Positions 1-5,419 of a stretch of 7,704 nucleotides of DNA are shown piece after piece. The translations under genes were made by a program, and so were the position numbers. The stretch covers positions 1-7,704 of the forward strand of contig JARLHX010000209.1 in assembly GCA_031292035.1 (NCBI GenBank), read 5' to 3'. The DNA comes from Negativicutes bacterium (GTDB taxonomy: Bacteria; Bacillota_C; Negativicutes; Sporomusales_B; JARLHX01). The notes beneath the pieces were generated by a model that had not been told where the DNA came from, made no database searches, and saw nothing but the letters and a program-made list of their open reading frames with translations. Within the stretch, counting starts at the first letter, position 1. Every line of letters starts with the position of its first letter.

Positions 1-5
1 AAAAG

Positions 6-206
6 ATGAGGCAACATTATACATTAGAGATGTTGGAGGACCTTTATCGTTGCAAAGACCCTAGTCTTCCTGAAGAAGTGATAAAAGATAAGGCGAAAAA
101 ATTGCACAGGCAACTAAATACTCTGGATATCTCTTGGGCCCGAAGTAATCGCCGGTTTTATTCCCATAACCAGCTTCAAGATTTTTCACAAAATTTTATC
201 AAGTAA
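6..206 (+). CDS. Small hypothetical protein, possibly partial at its 5' end
   Basis: A 66-residue open frame that I do not recognise. It is charged and probably mostly helical: a Leu/Glu-rich start (LEMLEDLY), a Lys-rich middle (KDKAKKLHRQL), and an aromatic and Asn/Gln-rich end. There is no signal peptide, membrane span or metal-binding motif. The frame is still open at the window edge, since the codon before the ATG is a Lys codon. The reading could therefore be the C-terminal part of a longer protein, and any ribosome binding site would lie outside the window. In phages of this type, head-tail connector genes usually precede the tail terminator, but the sequence does not look like one. It is followed by about 160 bases without a gene. 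Confidence 0.45.
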   Translation: MRQHYTLEMLEDLYRCKDPSLPEEVIKDKAKKLHRQLNTLDISWARSNRRFYSHNQLQDFSQNFIK

Positions 207-356
207 TGCCTATACTTCTCCGGCATTTGATGTACGGATAAAGAGTAGGGAGAAATGATATAACTCTGGATTAAAAAGAAGACAAGACTTTGGTCCAGAG
301 TTGGACAAAACTTAGTGTAGTCAAATGCCGATCCTGTCAAGTGCAATGGAATTCAG

Positions 357-362
357 AGGAGG
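357..362 (+). promoter_or_regulatory. Ribosome binding site deciding the start at 370
   Basis: A perfect AGGAGG lies seven bases before the ATG at 370. It selects this start over the in-frame ATG at 325, which has no such site. It also argues against the longer overlapping frame starting at 290, which is a shadow. Confidence 0.8.
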
Positions 363-369
363 AGAAAAT

Positions 370-519
370 ATGTATTGCCCAATCCTTTGTATCAATCCCA
401 AGAATACTACCGCTTCATTTGGACAGTGTCTCCAAGGGGCTTGTGCCTGGTGGATTACATCCGGCACCACCGGCAAATGCGCAATCTGCCAAATGGGCGT
501 GTATGCTGCCAATCATTGA
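370..519 (+). CDS. Small Cys-rich phage protein (putative metal-binding knuckle)
   Basis: A 49-residue protein with six cysteines at residues 3, 7, 20, 25, 37 and 40. The pattern C-x4-C-A-W-W followed by G-K-C-A-I-C matches, from memory, a common class of tiny prophage proteins in Bacillota that carry CAWW and GKCA-type motifs beside head-tail or tail genes. The cysteine spacing suggests a bound zinc ion or another metal. That is inference, and no function is known to me. The start is fixed by a strong ribosome binding site. The gene is 41 bases upstream of the tail terminator gene, consistent with a shared operon. The longer reading from 325 is unlikely. Confidence 0.7.
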   Translation: MYCPILCINPKNTTASFGQCLQGACAWWITSGTTGKCAICQMGVYAANH

Positions 520-560
520 CAGATTGGGAATAACGCCAGTAAAGAAAGGGGGAGATTCAA

Positions 561-1037
561 ATGATACCAACACTCAAATTATCCGATATTATCAGCAAAT
601 GGCAGACTGCATTGCAAGCCAGTCAGCCGATACAGAATTTCTGTTCGTCAACATATAACAAGACGCCCAGTATTTTTGTCGGCATTAATGGCCAAACACC
701 GCCAGCAACAGATAAATGTCCCATGATTATTCTTTATCCAGGTTCTAAAAAAGAGGGGCTGGAGCGGCAAGAGTTTATCTATAAACTCACTATTGGCTGG
801 ACGATAGTGCAAAGCGCGACAACCGTGAGCAATAATGTCACTGCATTTAACGGCGTGGCGGAATGTGATGCTCTGGGACAGCTAATATACATGGAGTTAG
901 CGCAAATCAGCACAGATAACCCAATCAGTGTCGTCAATTACAACATTGAGCCGGTAGCCTACTTTCCGCAGTTTCCCGGACGCATGGATGTCACGGTAAA
1001 AATCAAAGCTGTCAACGGCTACAGCATTACTTATTAA
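561..1037 (+). CDS. Phage tail terminator / tail completion-like protein
   Basis: A 158-residue protein of the size usual for tail terminators (gpU-like or neck proteins), which cap the tube at the head-proximal end and join it to the connector. It has an N-terminal helix (KLSDIISKWQTAL), a central strand-rich region (CPMIILYP, then EFIYKLTIGWTI), a helical stretch around residues 98-114, and a C-terminal strand (RMDVTVKIKAVNGY). This alternation fits the alpha/beta fold of the family. The start follows a GGGGGAG site six bases upstream. Position is the main support: it lies immediately before the major tail tube gene, and its stop codon overlaps that gene's ribosome binding site. The exact family is not certain from sequence alone. 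Confidence 0.6.
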   Translation: MIPTLKLSDIISKWQTALQASQPIQNFCSSTYNKTPSIFVGINGQTPPATDKCPMIILYPGSKKEGLERQEFIYKLTIGWTIVQSATTVSNNVTAFNGVAECDALGQLIYMELAQISTDNPISVVNYNIEPVAYFPQFPGRMDVTVKIKAVNGYSITY

Positions 1038-1049
1038 GGGGGTATTACC

Positions 1050-1488
1050 ATGGCAAGAGCAAAAGGATATAATTCTCAATTGGCAATGGCATATGAGACC
1101 GCCTATGGACAGACGCCAGTGCCACCGGCTTTACTAGGCTATAACATGCCGATGAATCAATCGAAGATTGCGATTAAGCAAAATCTGATCGACTCCGCTA
1201 CCATCCGAGGCAAATCTCCAAATCTCCAGTAGTATTAACGCGTTTTTTTAAGATACGGTGCTTTTGAACAAGGCGATTAACAACACCGAAACGTCACTCA
1301 AGTTCAAGTTCACCAATGGCACGCATAGCTTGCAGTTCTTCATGGAAGAAGCAATTTTTCAGCAAACTTCTCCTGGCGTAGACAGCGACAAAGGCATCAA
1401 TATCAGTCTGCCATTCAAGGCCTATTATGACAACGGCGCTGGCGGCAGCGTCATCGTAGCGACTCTGGTCAATAGCCAATCTTCATAA
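1050..1488 (+). pseudogene. Major tail tube protein gene, internally deleted and frameshifted
   Basis: Two fragments of one gene. The 5' part (1050-1232, 60 residues) begins MARAKGYNSQLAMAYETAYG, typical of the N-terminus of the roughly 300-residue phage tail tube family. It has a good AAGGGGG site upstream and ends at a TAG. The 3' part is open from 1252 in another frame (listed GTG start at 1258). It reads DTVLLNKAINN... and ends ...IVATLVNSQSS, which matches how that family ends, with a beta-rich Ig-like closing segment. About 60 plus 79 residues remain, so roughly half of the usual protein is missing. An in-frame stop and a frame change separate the parts. Neither fragment should form a tube. 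The 3' fragment has no convincing ribosome binding site. Confidence 0.75.
1212..1227 (+). repeat. 8-bp perfect tandem duplication at the tube gene break
   Basis: AAATCTCC occurs twice back to back just before the premature TAG of the tail tube fragment. An extra eight bases shifts the frame. It lies next to the point where the middle of the gene is missing. Confidence 0.8.
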
Positions 1489-1580
1489 GCATATAACATA
1501 CATGCCCAAGACGCAGAAAGGCGAGAGTAAGAGCTTTATATCCAGGAACAACTCGTAAAATTATAATATTACAATAAAGA

Positions 1581-1637
1581 CTAAAGTAAACCTTTACGCA
1601 TTGTTTCATTAGCAAAACAATGCGTAAAGGACTTTGG
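1581..1637. repeat. Long inverted repeat / hairpin with 16-bp perfect arms
   Basis: CCTTTACGCATTGTTT (1591-1606) and its exact reverse complement AAACAATGCGTAAAGG (1615-1630) flank an 8-base loop. The stem continues after a three-base bulge on the left: 1581-1587 pairs with 1631-1637, with one T-G wobble. No T-run follows either arm, so it is not an ordinary intrinsic terminator. It could be a protein-binding site, an RNA structure in the effector leader, or a remnant of a small mobile element. Confidence 0.85.
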
Positions 1638-1708
1638 TTAAATCGTTGCCATTAGAGGAAAAGATCAAGTCTAAATGCCATGATTTATATAATATATCGG
1701 TCTCCGAG

Positions 1709-1724
1709 AGTTTACTGGTAAACT
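1709..1724. promoter_or_regulatory. Operator-like palindrome
   Basis: AGTTTACTGGTAAACT: 7-bp perfect arms around a 2-base centre. It lies about 20 bases downstream of a TATAAT-like element at 1688-1693 and about 90 bases upstream of the effector candidate. The symmetry fits a dimeric regulator site, but no regulator gene is in the window. Confidence 0.35.
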
Positions 1725-1758
1725 TCTTAACGTAAAACTACATTCAGGTCACCAGGCG

Positions 1759-1780
1759 AAAAGGTCTGCTGGCCTTTTTT
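1759..1780 (+). terminator. Intrinsic terminator or attenuator upstream of the putative effector
   Basis: An 8-bp stem (1759-1766 with 1771-1778, one wobble), tetraloop TGCT, and a run of six T at 1775-1780. It would stop transcripts arriving from the tail genes. It ends only 33 bases before the next start codon, leaving no room for a full promoter downstream, so read-through or attenuation may set expression of the next gene. Confidence 0.65.
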
Positions 1781-1813
1781 GTTGCCCTATTATCATGGTC
1801 ATGAGGGGATGAA

Positions 1814-3040
1814 ATGATGGATATAGAGGATCTAGAGACTCAACCTGTTGACGAATATGAACAGCCGACACAATACCCAACAGACCAGGCTAGCGAATCG
1901 GCTAGACCGAACGTGCCCCAGGAAAACAATATTGCTCAAGCTCCGTCAGCTAATGAGAACGCCCCAAAGCCAAACCAGCCGGGGGACCAAAGTACCCCTG
2001 CACCCGCTGGAGCATCGCCATTGGTGGAGTGGAAGTTTACTAACCCGGCAGCGAATGGACTGCTGACATCGCCTAATACTGTGAAGAATGCTAACCAAAT
2101 CACCGGCCTAAACTATTCATCCTATCCAGAGTTGGTTCAGACATATAATGCAACCTGGCAAAGAAACTTTCAATATATCTTGGGGCCAGCCAATCCTATA
2201 TTTGTTGATGCAAAATTAAGTTATCAAGATATTGCATGGGGTTATCGGTTGGAGCCGAATCCAAATGGCGTATTATGGAGGGTTAGCGCCGCCGGGATAC
2301 CACATCCGGATGATTATAACAATTTTATTGAACAGAACAGGGTCATTGAAACTACAAATAATCGAACAAATGCGGAGATTAAGCCTCTTATAGATACGGC
2401 AGTTAAAGCAGGGACGGGTGTAAAAACTCAGGAGTCGAGTAAAGCTGGGGATGGAAATGTTACCCAAGATAATGGTACAATAAATAAGGATACCGACATG
2501 TTACTTCGGGCAAATGGCTTCCTTCCTGGTCAGGCGAAAGTTGTGAATGTAACTTATTCACGTGACGAAGCTTATTTAGATGAACATGGAATTAATACTG
2601 ACATCCCTTTAAGGCAAGCAGTAAAAATTGGAATTGCCCAAGGTATATTACCTGATCCGGCTACAATGAATAGTGATTATAAATTTATTGAAGGTGGAGC
2701 GGGTATAGGAAAGTTTGTTAGTGGTGCCGCTGGGCTAATGATGGATAAGAAGGGCAATGTATATGCAATATTTGATGGCAGTGTTGGATATGGATTAGGG
2801 CCGCCTGTAACAGGTTCTGCAGGTCAGGGGTATTTTGGCAATGCAGACAAAAGCGATGCGAATGCTTATAGGGACGCTTTGGAAGGACTTTCGTTTGGAG
2901 CTACGACTGGGGCAGGGATACAAGGTAATGTGTCAGTTGGTACTAGCGGTGTAACATCAGGAGAAGTTTCATTAACGCCTGGTATCGGAAAAACAGTTGG
3001 CGGGAGATATACCGTGTATTTATTTAATATCTATGACTAA
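1814..3040 (+). CDS. Putative polymorphic-toxin-like / effector protein, Pro-rich head and Gly-rich C-terminus
   Basis: A 408-residue protein that I cannot assign to a named family. Residues 1-68 are acidic, then Pro/Gln/Asn-rich low complexity, with no signal peptide. Residues 70-200 form a globular region rich in aromatics (VEWKFTNPAANG, QDIAWGYRLEPNPNG). Residues 200-225 look like a Gly/Asn-rich linker. Residues 226-290 appear helical, with LRQAVKIGIAQG. Residues 292-400 are Gly/Ser-rich and beta-like (GGAGIGKFVSGAAG, MDKKGNVYAIFDGSVGYG). That last style recalls, from memory, the ends of Rhs/CdiA-type polymorphic toxins. The whole protein lacks cysteine. The start follows GAGGGG five bases upstream; a second ATG is adjacent. 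It sits where the tape measure gene belongs and is followed by a small membrane protein. Alternatives are a phage moron or a structural decoration protein. No catalytic residues were recognised. Confidence 0.45.
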   Translation: MMDIEDLETQPVDEYEQPTQYPTDQASESARPNVPQENNIAQAPSANENAPKPNQPGDQSTPAPAGASPLVEWKFTNPAANGLLTSPNTVKNANQITGLNYSSYPELVQTYNATWQRNFQYILGPANPIFVDAKLSYQDIAWGYRLEPNPNGVLWRVSAAGIPHPDDYNNFIEQNRVIETTNNRTNAEIKPLIDTAVKAGTGVKTQESSKAGDGNVTQDNGTINKDTDMLLRANGFLPGQAKVVNVTYSRDEAYLDEHGINTDIPLRQAVKIGIAQGILPDPATMNSDYKFIEGGAGIGKFVSGAAGLMMDKKGNVYAIFDGSVGYGLGPPVTGSAGQGYFGNADKSDANAYRDALEGLSFGATTGAGIQGNVSVGTSGVTSGEVSLTPGIGKTVGGRYTVYLFNIYD

Positions 3041-3061
3041 AAGTGAGAGGATGAAACAAGC

Positions 3062-3505
3062 ATGCTTGACGGGTGTAGAAAGATATTTGGCGCGATAATT
3101 TTGTTCATTGTTCTGGGTTCATTTATAATTCCGTTGCTTTACCGAGTTGTTAACCCTTCAGACATTGAAAGAAGAGAGCAAAATTTACGTGCGGAATTTC
3201 AGATTATTGCACACCCGGAAGGCGCAAAACAGATAAGGTTTAGTATGAATCATAAAATAGTCATGCGATGGATTCGTGCAGAATATAAATACGACAATAT
3301 GAGTGATTCAGAACTAGAAAAATATTATTATCAGGAACTTACCCGGCAAGGATGGGTTAAGCAGCAAGTGAGCGAAGAGTACTATAAGCGTTTTCACACT
3401 TCAACCTATAGGAAAGGGGACTATGAGATATCTTTAAGTCCCAATGAAGACTCATGGTCAATGGGCCTGTATTACAGAGATATTTTCGATAGGTTTGGGT
3501 TGTAA
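3062..3505 (+). CDS. Membrane-anchored small protein, candidate immunity partner
   Basis: A 147-residue protein with a short N-terminus (R6, K7) followed by one strong membrane span at about residues 8-30. By the positive-inside rule the C-terminal domain should lie outside the membrane. That domain is charged and aromatic: a helix ERREQNLRAEFQ, then SELEKYYYQELTRQGW, then YRKGDYEISLSPNED. The pattern YYxxELxxxGW followed by YRKGDYxISL is, from memory, common in small exported or membrane-bound proteins of Bacillota. There is no lipobox; C5 is not in a lipobox context. The gene starts 21 bases after the previous stop, with a GAGAGG site about 11 bases upstream, so it is probably co-transcribed and translated with the effector candidate. 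An immunity role is inference from order, size and topology. Confidence 0.5.
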   Translation: MLDGCRKIFGAIILFIVLGSFIIPLLYRVVNPSDIERREQNLRAEFQIIAHPEGAKQIRFSMNHKIVMRWIRAEYKYDNMSDSELEKYYYQELTRQGWVKQQVSEEYYKRFHTSTYRKGDYEISLSPNEDSWSMGLYYRDIFDRFGL

Positions 3506-3559
3506 GAAAGAGACGGCTTGTGGGGTAGGGTGGGATACTACCACAGGGGACAAATCTTT

Positions 3560-3593
3560 CTCACTGCAAAACTTCGGCCAAACTCACTGCAAA
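3560..3593. repeat. 11-bp direct repeat pair
   Basis: CTCACTGCAAA occurs at 3560-3570 and 3583-3593, 23 bases apart. Short spaced direct repeats are typical of transposase-binding ends such as those of IS21-family elements. Here they lie at the outer side of the IS remnant. Confidence 0.6.
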
Positions 3594-3657
3594 TCGATCG
3601 AAGACGGTCACCTTAATGACGAAATGCTGGTGCCGCATAGCTTCCTGGGCATAGCAA

Positions 3658-3687
3658 CTGACCGCAGAACTCGAATTCTGCAGTCAG
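3658..3687. repeat. Imperfect 12-bp hairpin in the IS remnant
   Basis: CTGACCGCAGAA (3658-3669) pairs with TTCTGCAGTCAG (3676-3687) with a single mismatch and a 6-base loop. It lies downstream of the transposase stop on the minus strand, where structured non-coding RNA is encoded in some IS110-family members. Confidence 0.7.
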
Positions 3688-3776
3688 TCACCCTCACTGG
3701 CCCTAACAAAGCGTCAGTGACGCATCTGTCGCAACTGTCGCTCCCGGCAGGCGACAACCCAAAAGACCAACATGTG

Positions 3777-3805
3777 GTGGCAGCATCTTTTGTGGATGCT
3801 GCCAC
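3777..3805. repeat. Perfect 11-bp hairpin just after the transposase stop
   Basis: GTGGCAGCATC (3777-3787) and GATGCTGCCAC (3795-3805) flank a 7-base loop. On the minus strand it begins 5 bases after the transposase stop codon and has an A/C-rich loop. No T-run follows in that direction, so it does not look like a terminator. Confidence 0.8.
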
Positions 3806-3810
3806 TCGCG

Positions 3811-3927
3811 TCACACGGCCTCTTTTTCCGGCCGCTCCGGCATCACATAGGCGGTCTGGTGCTTTATCATCCCATTGACGATGTTGATCAGGCGGCGCTT
3901 GCCGCACACCAATAGCGCTATAGTACT
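3811..3927 (-). pseudogene. C-terminal fragment of IS110-family transposase
   Basis: Reading the minus strand from 3927 to the TGA at 3811 gives 38 residues that include TIALLVCGKRRLINIVNG and MIKHQTAYVMP. This resembles the conserved end of IS110/IS116/IS902 transposases, where an IAL...(R/K)KL(L/I).I.N.M(L/I)KHQT stretch follows the C-terminal Transposase_20 domain. All upstream domains, including the DEDD nuclease, are absent, so the fragment is inactive. A stop codon bounds the frame on the 5' side at 3928-3930. Two longer frames over the same DNA, plus 3444-3878 and minus 4081-3608, are shadows. Confidence 0.6.
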
Positions 3928-3957
3928 TTACTTTGAATATGTAAGAAGACAAACACG

Positions 3958-3964
3958 AGGAGGT
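3958..3964 (+). promoter_or_regulatory. Ribosome binding site of the first tail-tip gene
   Basis: AGGAGGT with a 7-base spacer before the ATG at 3972. It is intact although the IS remnant ends only about 30 bases upstream, so translation of the tail-tip module was not damaged by the insertion. Confidence 0.8.
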
Positions 3965-3971
3965 AGAAAAA

Positions 3972-4334
3972 ATGGCACAGTTTCCTAGTATCCAGCAGCC
4001 AATATATCCGTTTACGACCAAGATAAAAGATCCTTCCCTGCAATCGGCCATGGAAAACGGGCTTGTTATTTCCCGCGCCAAGTTTACCCGGATGCCACAG
4101 TCATTCGTTTTAAAATGGAACGCCTTACCTGCTACCGATTATGCTGCTTTACGGGATTTTTACCGCAATACCGTTCGCGGCGGCAGTCAGGCTTTCGATT
4201 GGCATTATCCCACTGTTGACAATGATCCGTATTCCGGCCAACTCTTTTCCGTCCGTTTCGCCGCCGGGGATATTAGTTTTGACCTGGCGGCGCCAGGGTG
4301 CTATTCCGGTACGCTGACGCTTCAGGAGGTGTAA
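3972..4334 (+). CDS. Phage minor tail protein, gpM-like
   Basis: A 120-residue protein of the lambda gpM size class, placed directly before the gpL-like gene as in lambda-type tail tips. The N-terminus (residues 5-40) resembles the strand-rich start of these proteins. The middle (LKWNALPATDYAALRDFYRNTVRGG, residues 48-71) contains the helix that contacts neighbouring rings. It continues with FDWHYP, a typical aromatic turn, and ends with beta strands (FSVRF...SGTLTLQEV). It would sit at the junction between the tail tube and the tip complex. The start has an excellent AGGAGGT site. Its last codons contain the AGGAGGT site of the next gene, so the two are translationally linked. The assignment is by position and fold features. 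Confidence 0.7.
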   Translation: MAQFPSIQQPIYPFTTKIKDPSLQSAMENGLVISRAKFTRMPQSFVLKWNALPATDYAALRDFYRNTVRGGSQAFDWHYPTVDNDPYSGQLFSVRFAAGDISFDLAAPGCYSGTLTLQEV

Positions 4335-4335
4335 C

Positions 4336-4953
4336 ATGCTAAATCTGTCAGTCGCTGGTACGCTTGAGAAAAACAAAATAGCAAGCGATGGCGTGTGGCT
4401 ATTATTACTGGAAGTCGCTATACCGGATTCGGATGAACCTTTGCGGCTGGTGCGCAATAGTGACGACATCATATGGAATGGATACAGCTGGAGCGCCTTT
4501 AACTTTACAATTGGCGAAATCAAGGAAGATGGCAAGGGAACCCCACCGTCCGTACCCCTCCAGATATCGAATGTTACGCAAATTGTCCAGGCATATATGG
4601 AAGAAAACAATGGACTGACCGGCACGACCGTGACGCTCAGGGTGGTCCATTCCCAGCATCTTGACAATGTGTTGCCTGAGGTGGAAGAAGTCTTTTCGGT
4701 ACAGTCAACCACCTGCGACAGCCAATGGGTAACCTTTTACCTTGGCTGTGACATATCTGTTCAACTACGCTTTCCCTTCCGGCGGGTACTAAAGAACTTT
4801 TGCGCCTGGCGAGACCAGTATCAGGGAATCGAGTGCGGGTATGCCGGATCATTGCCGCCGTGTGACGGCACCTTGCAGTCCTGTCGCGACAGGGGCAATT
4901 CAGTAAGATACGGGGGTGAGCCAAGCATTCCGAAAGGCGGGCTGTACGCGTAA
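4336..4953 (+). CDS. Phage minor tail protein L-like, Fe-S cluster-binding type
   Basis: A 205-residue protein. The N-terminal two thirds are strand-rich (WLLLLEVAIP, IIWNGYSWSAFNFTIGEIKEDG), as in gpL and related tail tip hub proteins. The C-terminal part carries cysteines at residues 156, 167, 176 and 183 with the spacing C-x10-C-x8-C-x6-C, followed by RYGGEPSIP. This matches the gpL pattern of four cysteines followed by an (R)(F/Y)GG..(G/S)IP motif, known in lambda gpL to hold an iron-sulfur cluster. Two further cysteines (127, 138) lie in the preceding region. It begins one base after the gpM stop, with its ribosome binding site inside the end of gpM. The protein is full length compared with the family. 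Confidence 0.85.
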   Translation: MLNLSVAGTLEKNKIASDGVWLLLLEVAIPDSDEPLRLVRNSDDIIWNGYSWSAFNFTIGEIKEDGKGTPPSVPLQISNVTQIVQAYMEENNGLTGTTVTLRVVHSQHLDNVLPEVEEVFSVQSTTCDSQWVTFYLGCDISVQLRFPFRRVLKNFCAWRDQYQGIECGYAGSLPPCDGTLQSCRDRGNSVRYGGEPSIPKGGLYA

Positions 4954-4988
4954 TCACAGATAAAGCGAAGAAGAATTCACTTAACGCT

Positions 4989-5010
4989 AATCGCCGCTGG
5001 GCGATTTTTT
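4989..5010 (+). terminator. Intrinsic terminator-like hairpin inside the tail-tip operon
   Basis: A perfect 7-bp stem AATCGCC/GGCGATT (4989-4995 with 5000-5006), loop GCTG, followed by T-rich sequence (TTTTTT at 5005-5010). It lies between the gpL-like and NlpC/P60 genes and ends 13 bases before the next start codon. In this position it probably reduces downstream expression rather than ending the operon. Confidence 0.7.
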
Positions 5011-5023
5011 ATTTGGGGGTAGT

Positions 5024-5419
5024 ATGAATAGAAAACTTGACGACCTGATCGGCCTGCCATTTGTCGACGGTGGGCGCGATCCAACTGTAGGCCTCGATTG
5101 TTGGGGCCTGTCCACGGAAATCTTCCGGCGATTCGGGATTGAACTGCCTGATTATAAAATATCTTGCGAAGATACCAGCCGGATTCATAGTGAAGTGAAT
5201 GAGCAAAGAGCGTTCTGGCGCAGGTGCGAAGGGAAAATCCCCGTTCCTGCGCTTGTTGTTATCCGGTTCGCCGTATTCTGTGACCATACAGGGGTCTACA
5301 TCGGCCAGGGCCGGTTTATGCACACCCGCAAGGAAATCGGCGTCAACATCGACCGCGTCGACAGTCCCGCCTGGGCAAGACGCATCGAAGGATTCTATGT
5401 GCCGGAGGTGATGAGATGA
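5024..5419 (+). CDS. NlpC/P60 family tail-tip peptidase, gpK-like
   Basis: A 131-residue NlpC/P60 cysteine peptidase domain, the enzyme family that cuts bonds in peptidoglycan stem peptides. In lambda-type tails the corresponding protein is gpK, acting at the tail tip during DNA entry. The catalytic cysteine is C26 in the motif GLDCWGLS. The catalytic histidine is probably H88 in CDHTGVYIGQG, and the third polar residue is probably H100 in RFMH. All three are present, so the domain should be active. Lambda gpK also has an N-terminal JAMM-type domain that is absent here, so this is the short single-domain form. The start follows GGGGGT, and the stop overlaps the next start (ATGA). Confidence 0.85.
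   Translation: MNRKLDDLIGLPFVDGGRDPTVGLDCWGLSTEIFRRFGIELPDYKISCEDTSRIHSEVNEQRAFWRRCEGKIPVPALVVIRFAVFCDHTGVYIGQGRFMHTRKEIGVNIDRVDSPAWARRIEGFYVPEVMR

Larger units (their letters stand above)
1489..1813. other. Gene-free leader region between tube remnant and putative effector
   Basis: About 325 AT-rich bases with no convincing coding sequence. Tail assembly chaperone genes would be expected here and are not seen. It contains a long perfect hairpin, a 16-base operator-like dyad, and a terminator-like hairpin just before the next gene. TATAAT hexamers occur at 1562 and 1688, but neither has a good -35 box at 17 bases, so I do not call a promoter. Confidence 0.6.
3506..3927 (-). mobile_element. 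Remnant of an IS110-type (possibly IS1111-group) insertion sequence
   Basis: This stretch of about 420 bases between the immunity candidate and the tail-tip genes holds the 3' end of a transposase on the minus strand, then about 300 bases downstream of it that are rich in hairpins and short repeats. The 5' part of the element is missing, and the junction lies near 3927, right before the next tail gene's ribosome binding site. The outer boundary near 3506 is a guess. The paired short repeats at 3560-3593 could instead belong to the end of a second element, for example IS21-like. Confidence 0.45.

Noticed and set aside
290..658. 122-residue frame overlapping the Cys-rich ORF and the tail terminator start
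   Set aside because: It overlaps two better supported genes in other frames, has no good ribosome binding site, and shows no family features.
1502..1558. 18-residue ORF after the tube remnant, at the place where a tail chaperone would begin
   Set aside because: No ribosome binding site, very short, and no resemblance to a chaperone.
1646..1693. Possible promoter from TTGCCA and TATAAT
   Set aside because: The two hexamers are about 36 bases apart, far from the usual 17, and no better -35 box precedes the TATAAT.
3444..3878. 144-residue plus-strand frame across the IS remnant
   Set aside because: It starts inside the 147-residue membrane protein gene, has no ribosome binding site, and runs antisense through the transposase fragment and its hairpins.
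3608..4081. 157-residue minus-strand frame
   Set aside because: It is antisense to the gpM-like gene and reads the transposase fragment in the wrong frame; the neighbouring frame gives the recognisable IS110-type ending.
4149..4712. 187-residue minus-strand frame opposite gpM and gpL
   Set aside because: Shadow of two well supported plus-strand genes; composition is unlike a real protein and there is no start signal.
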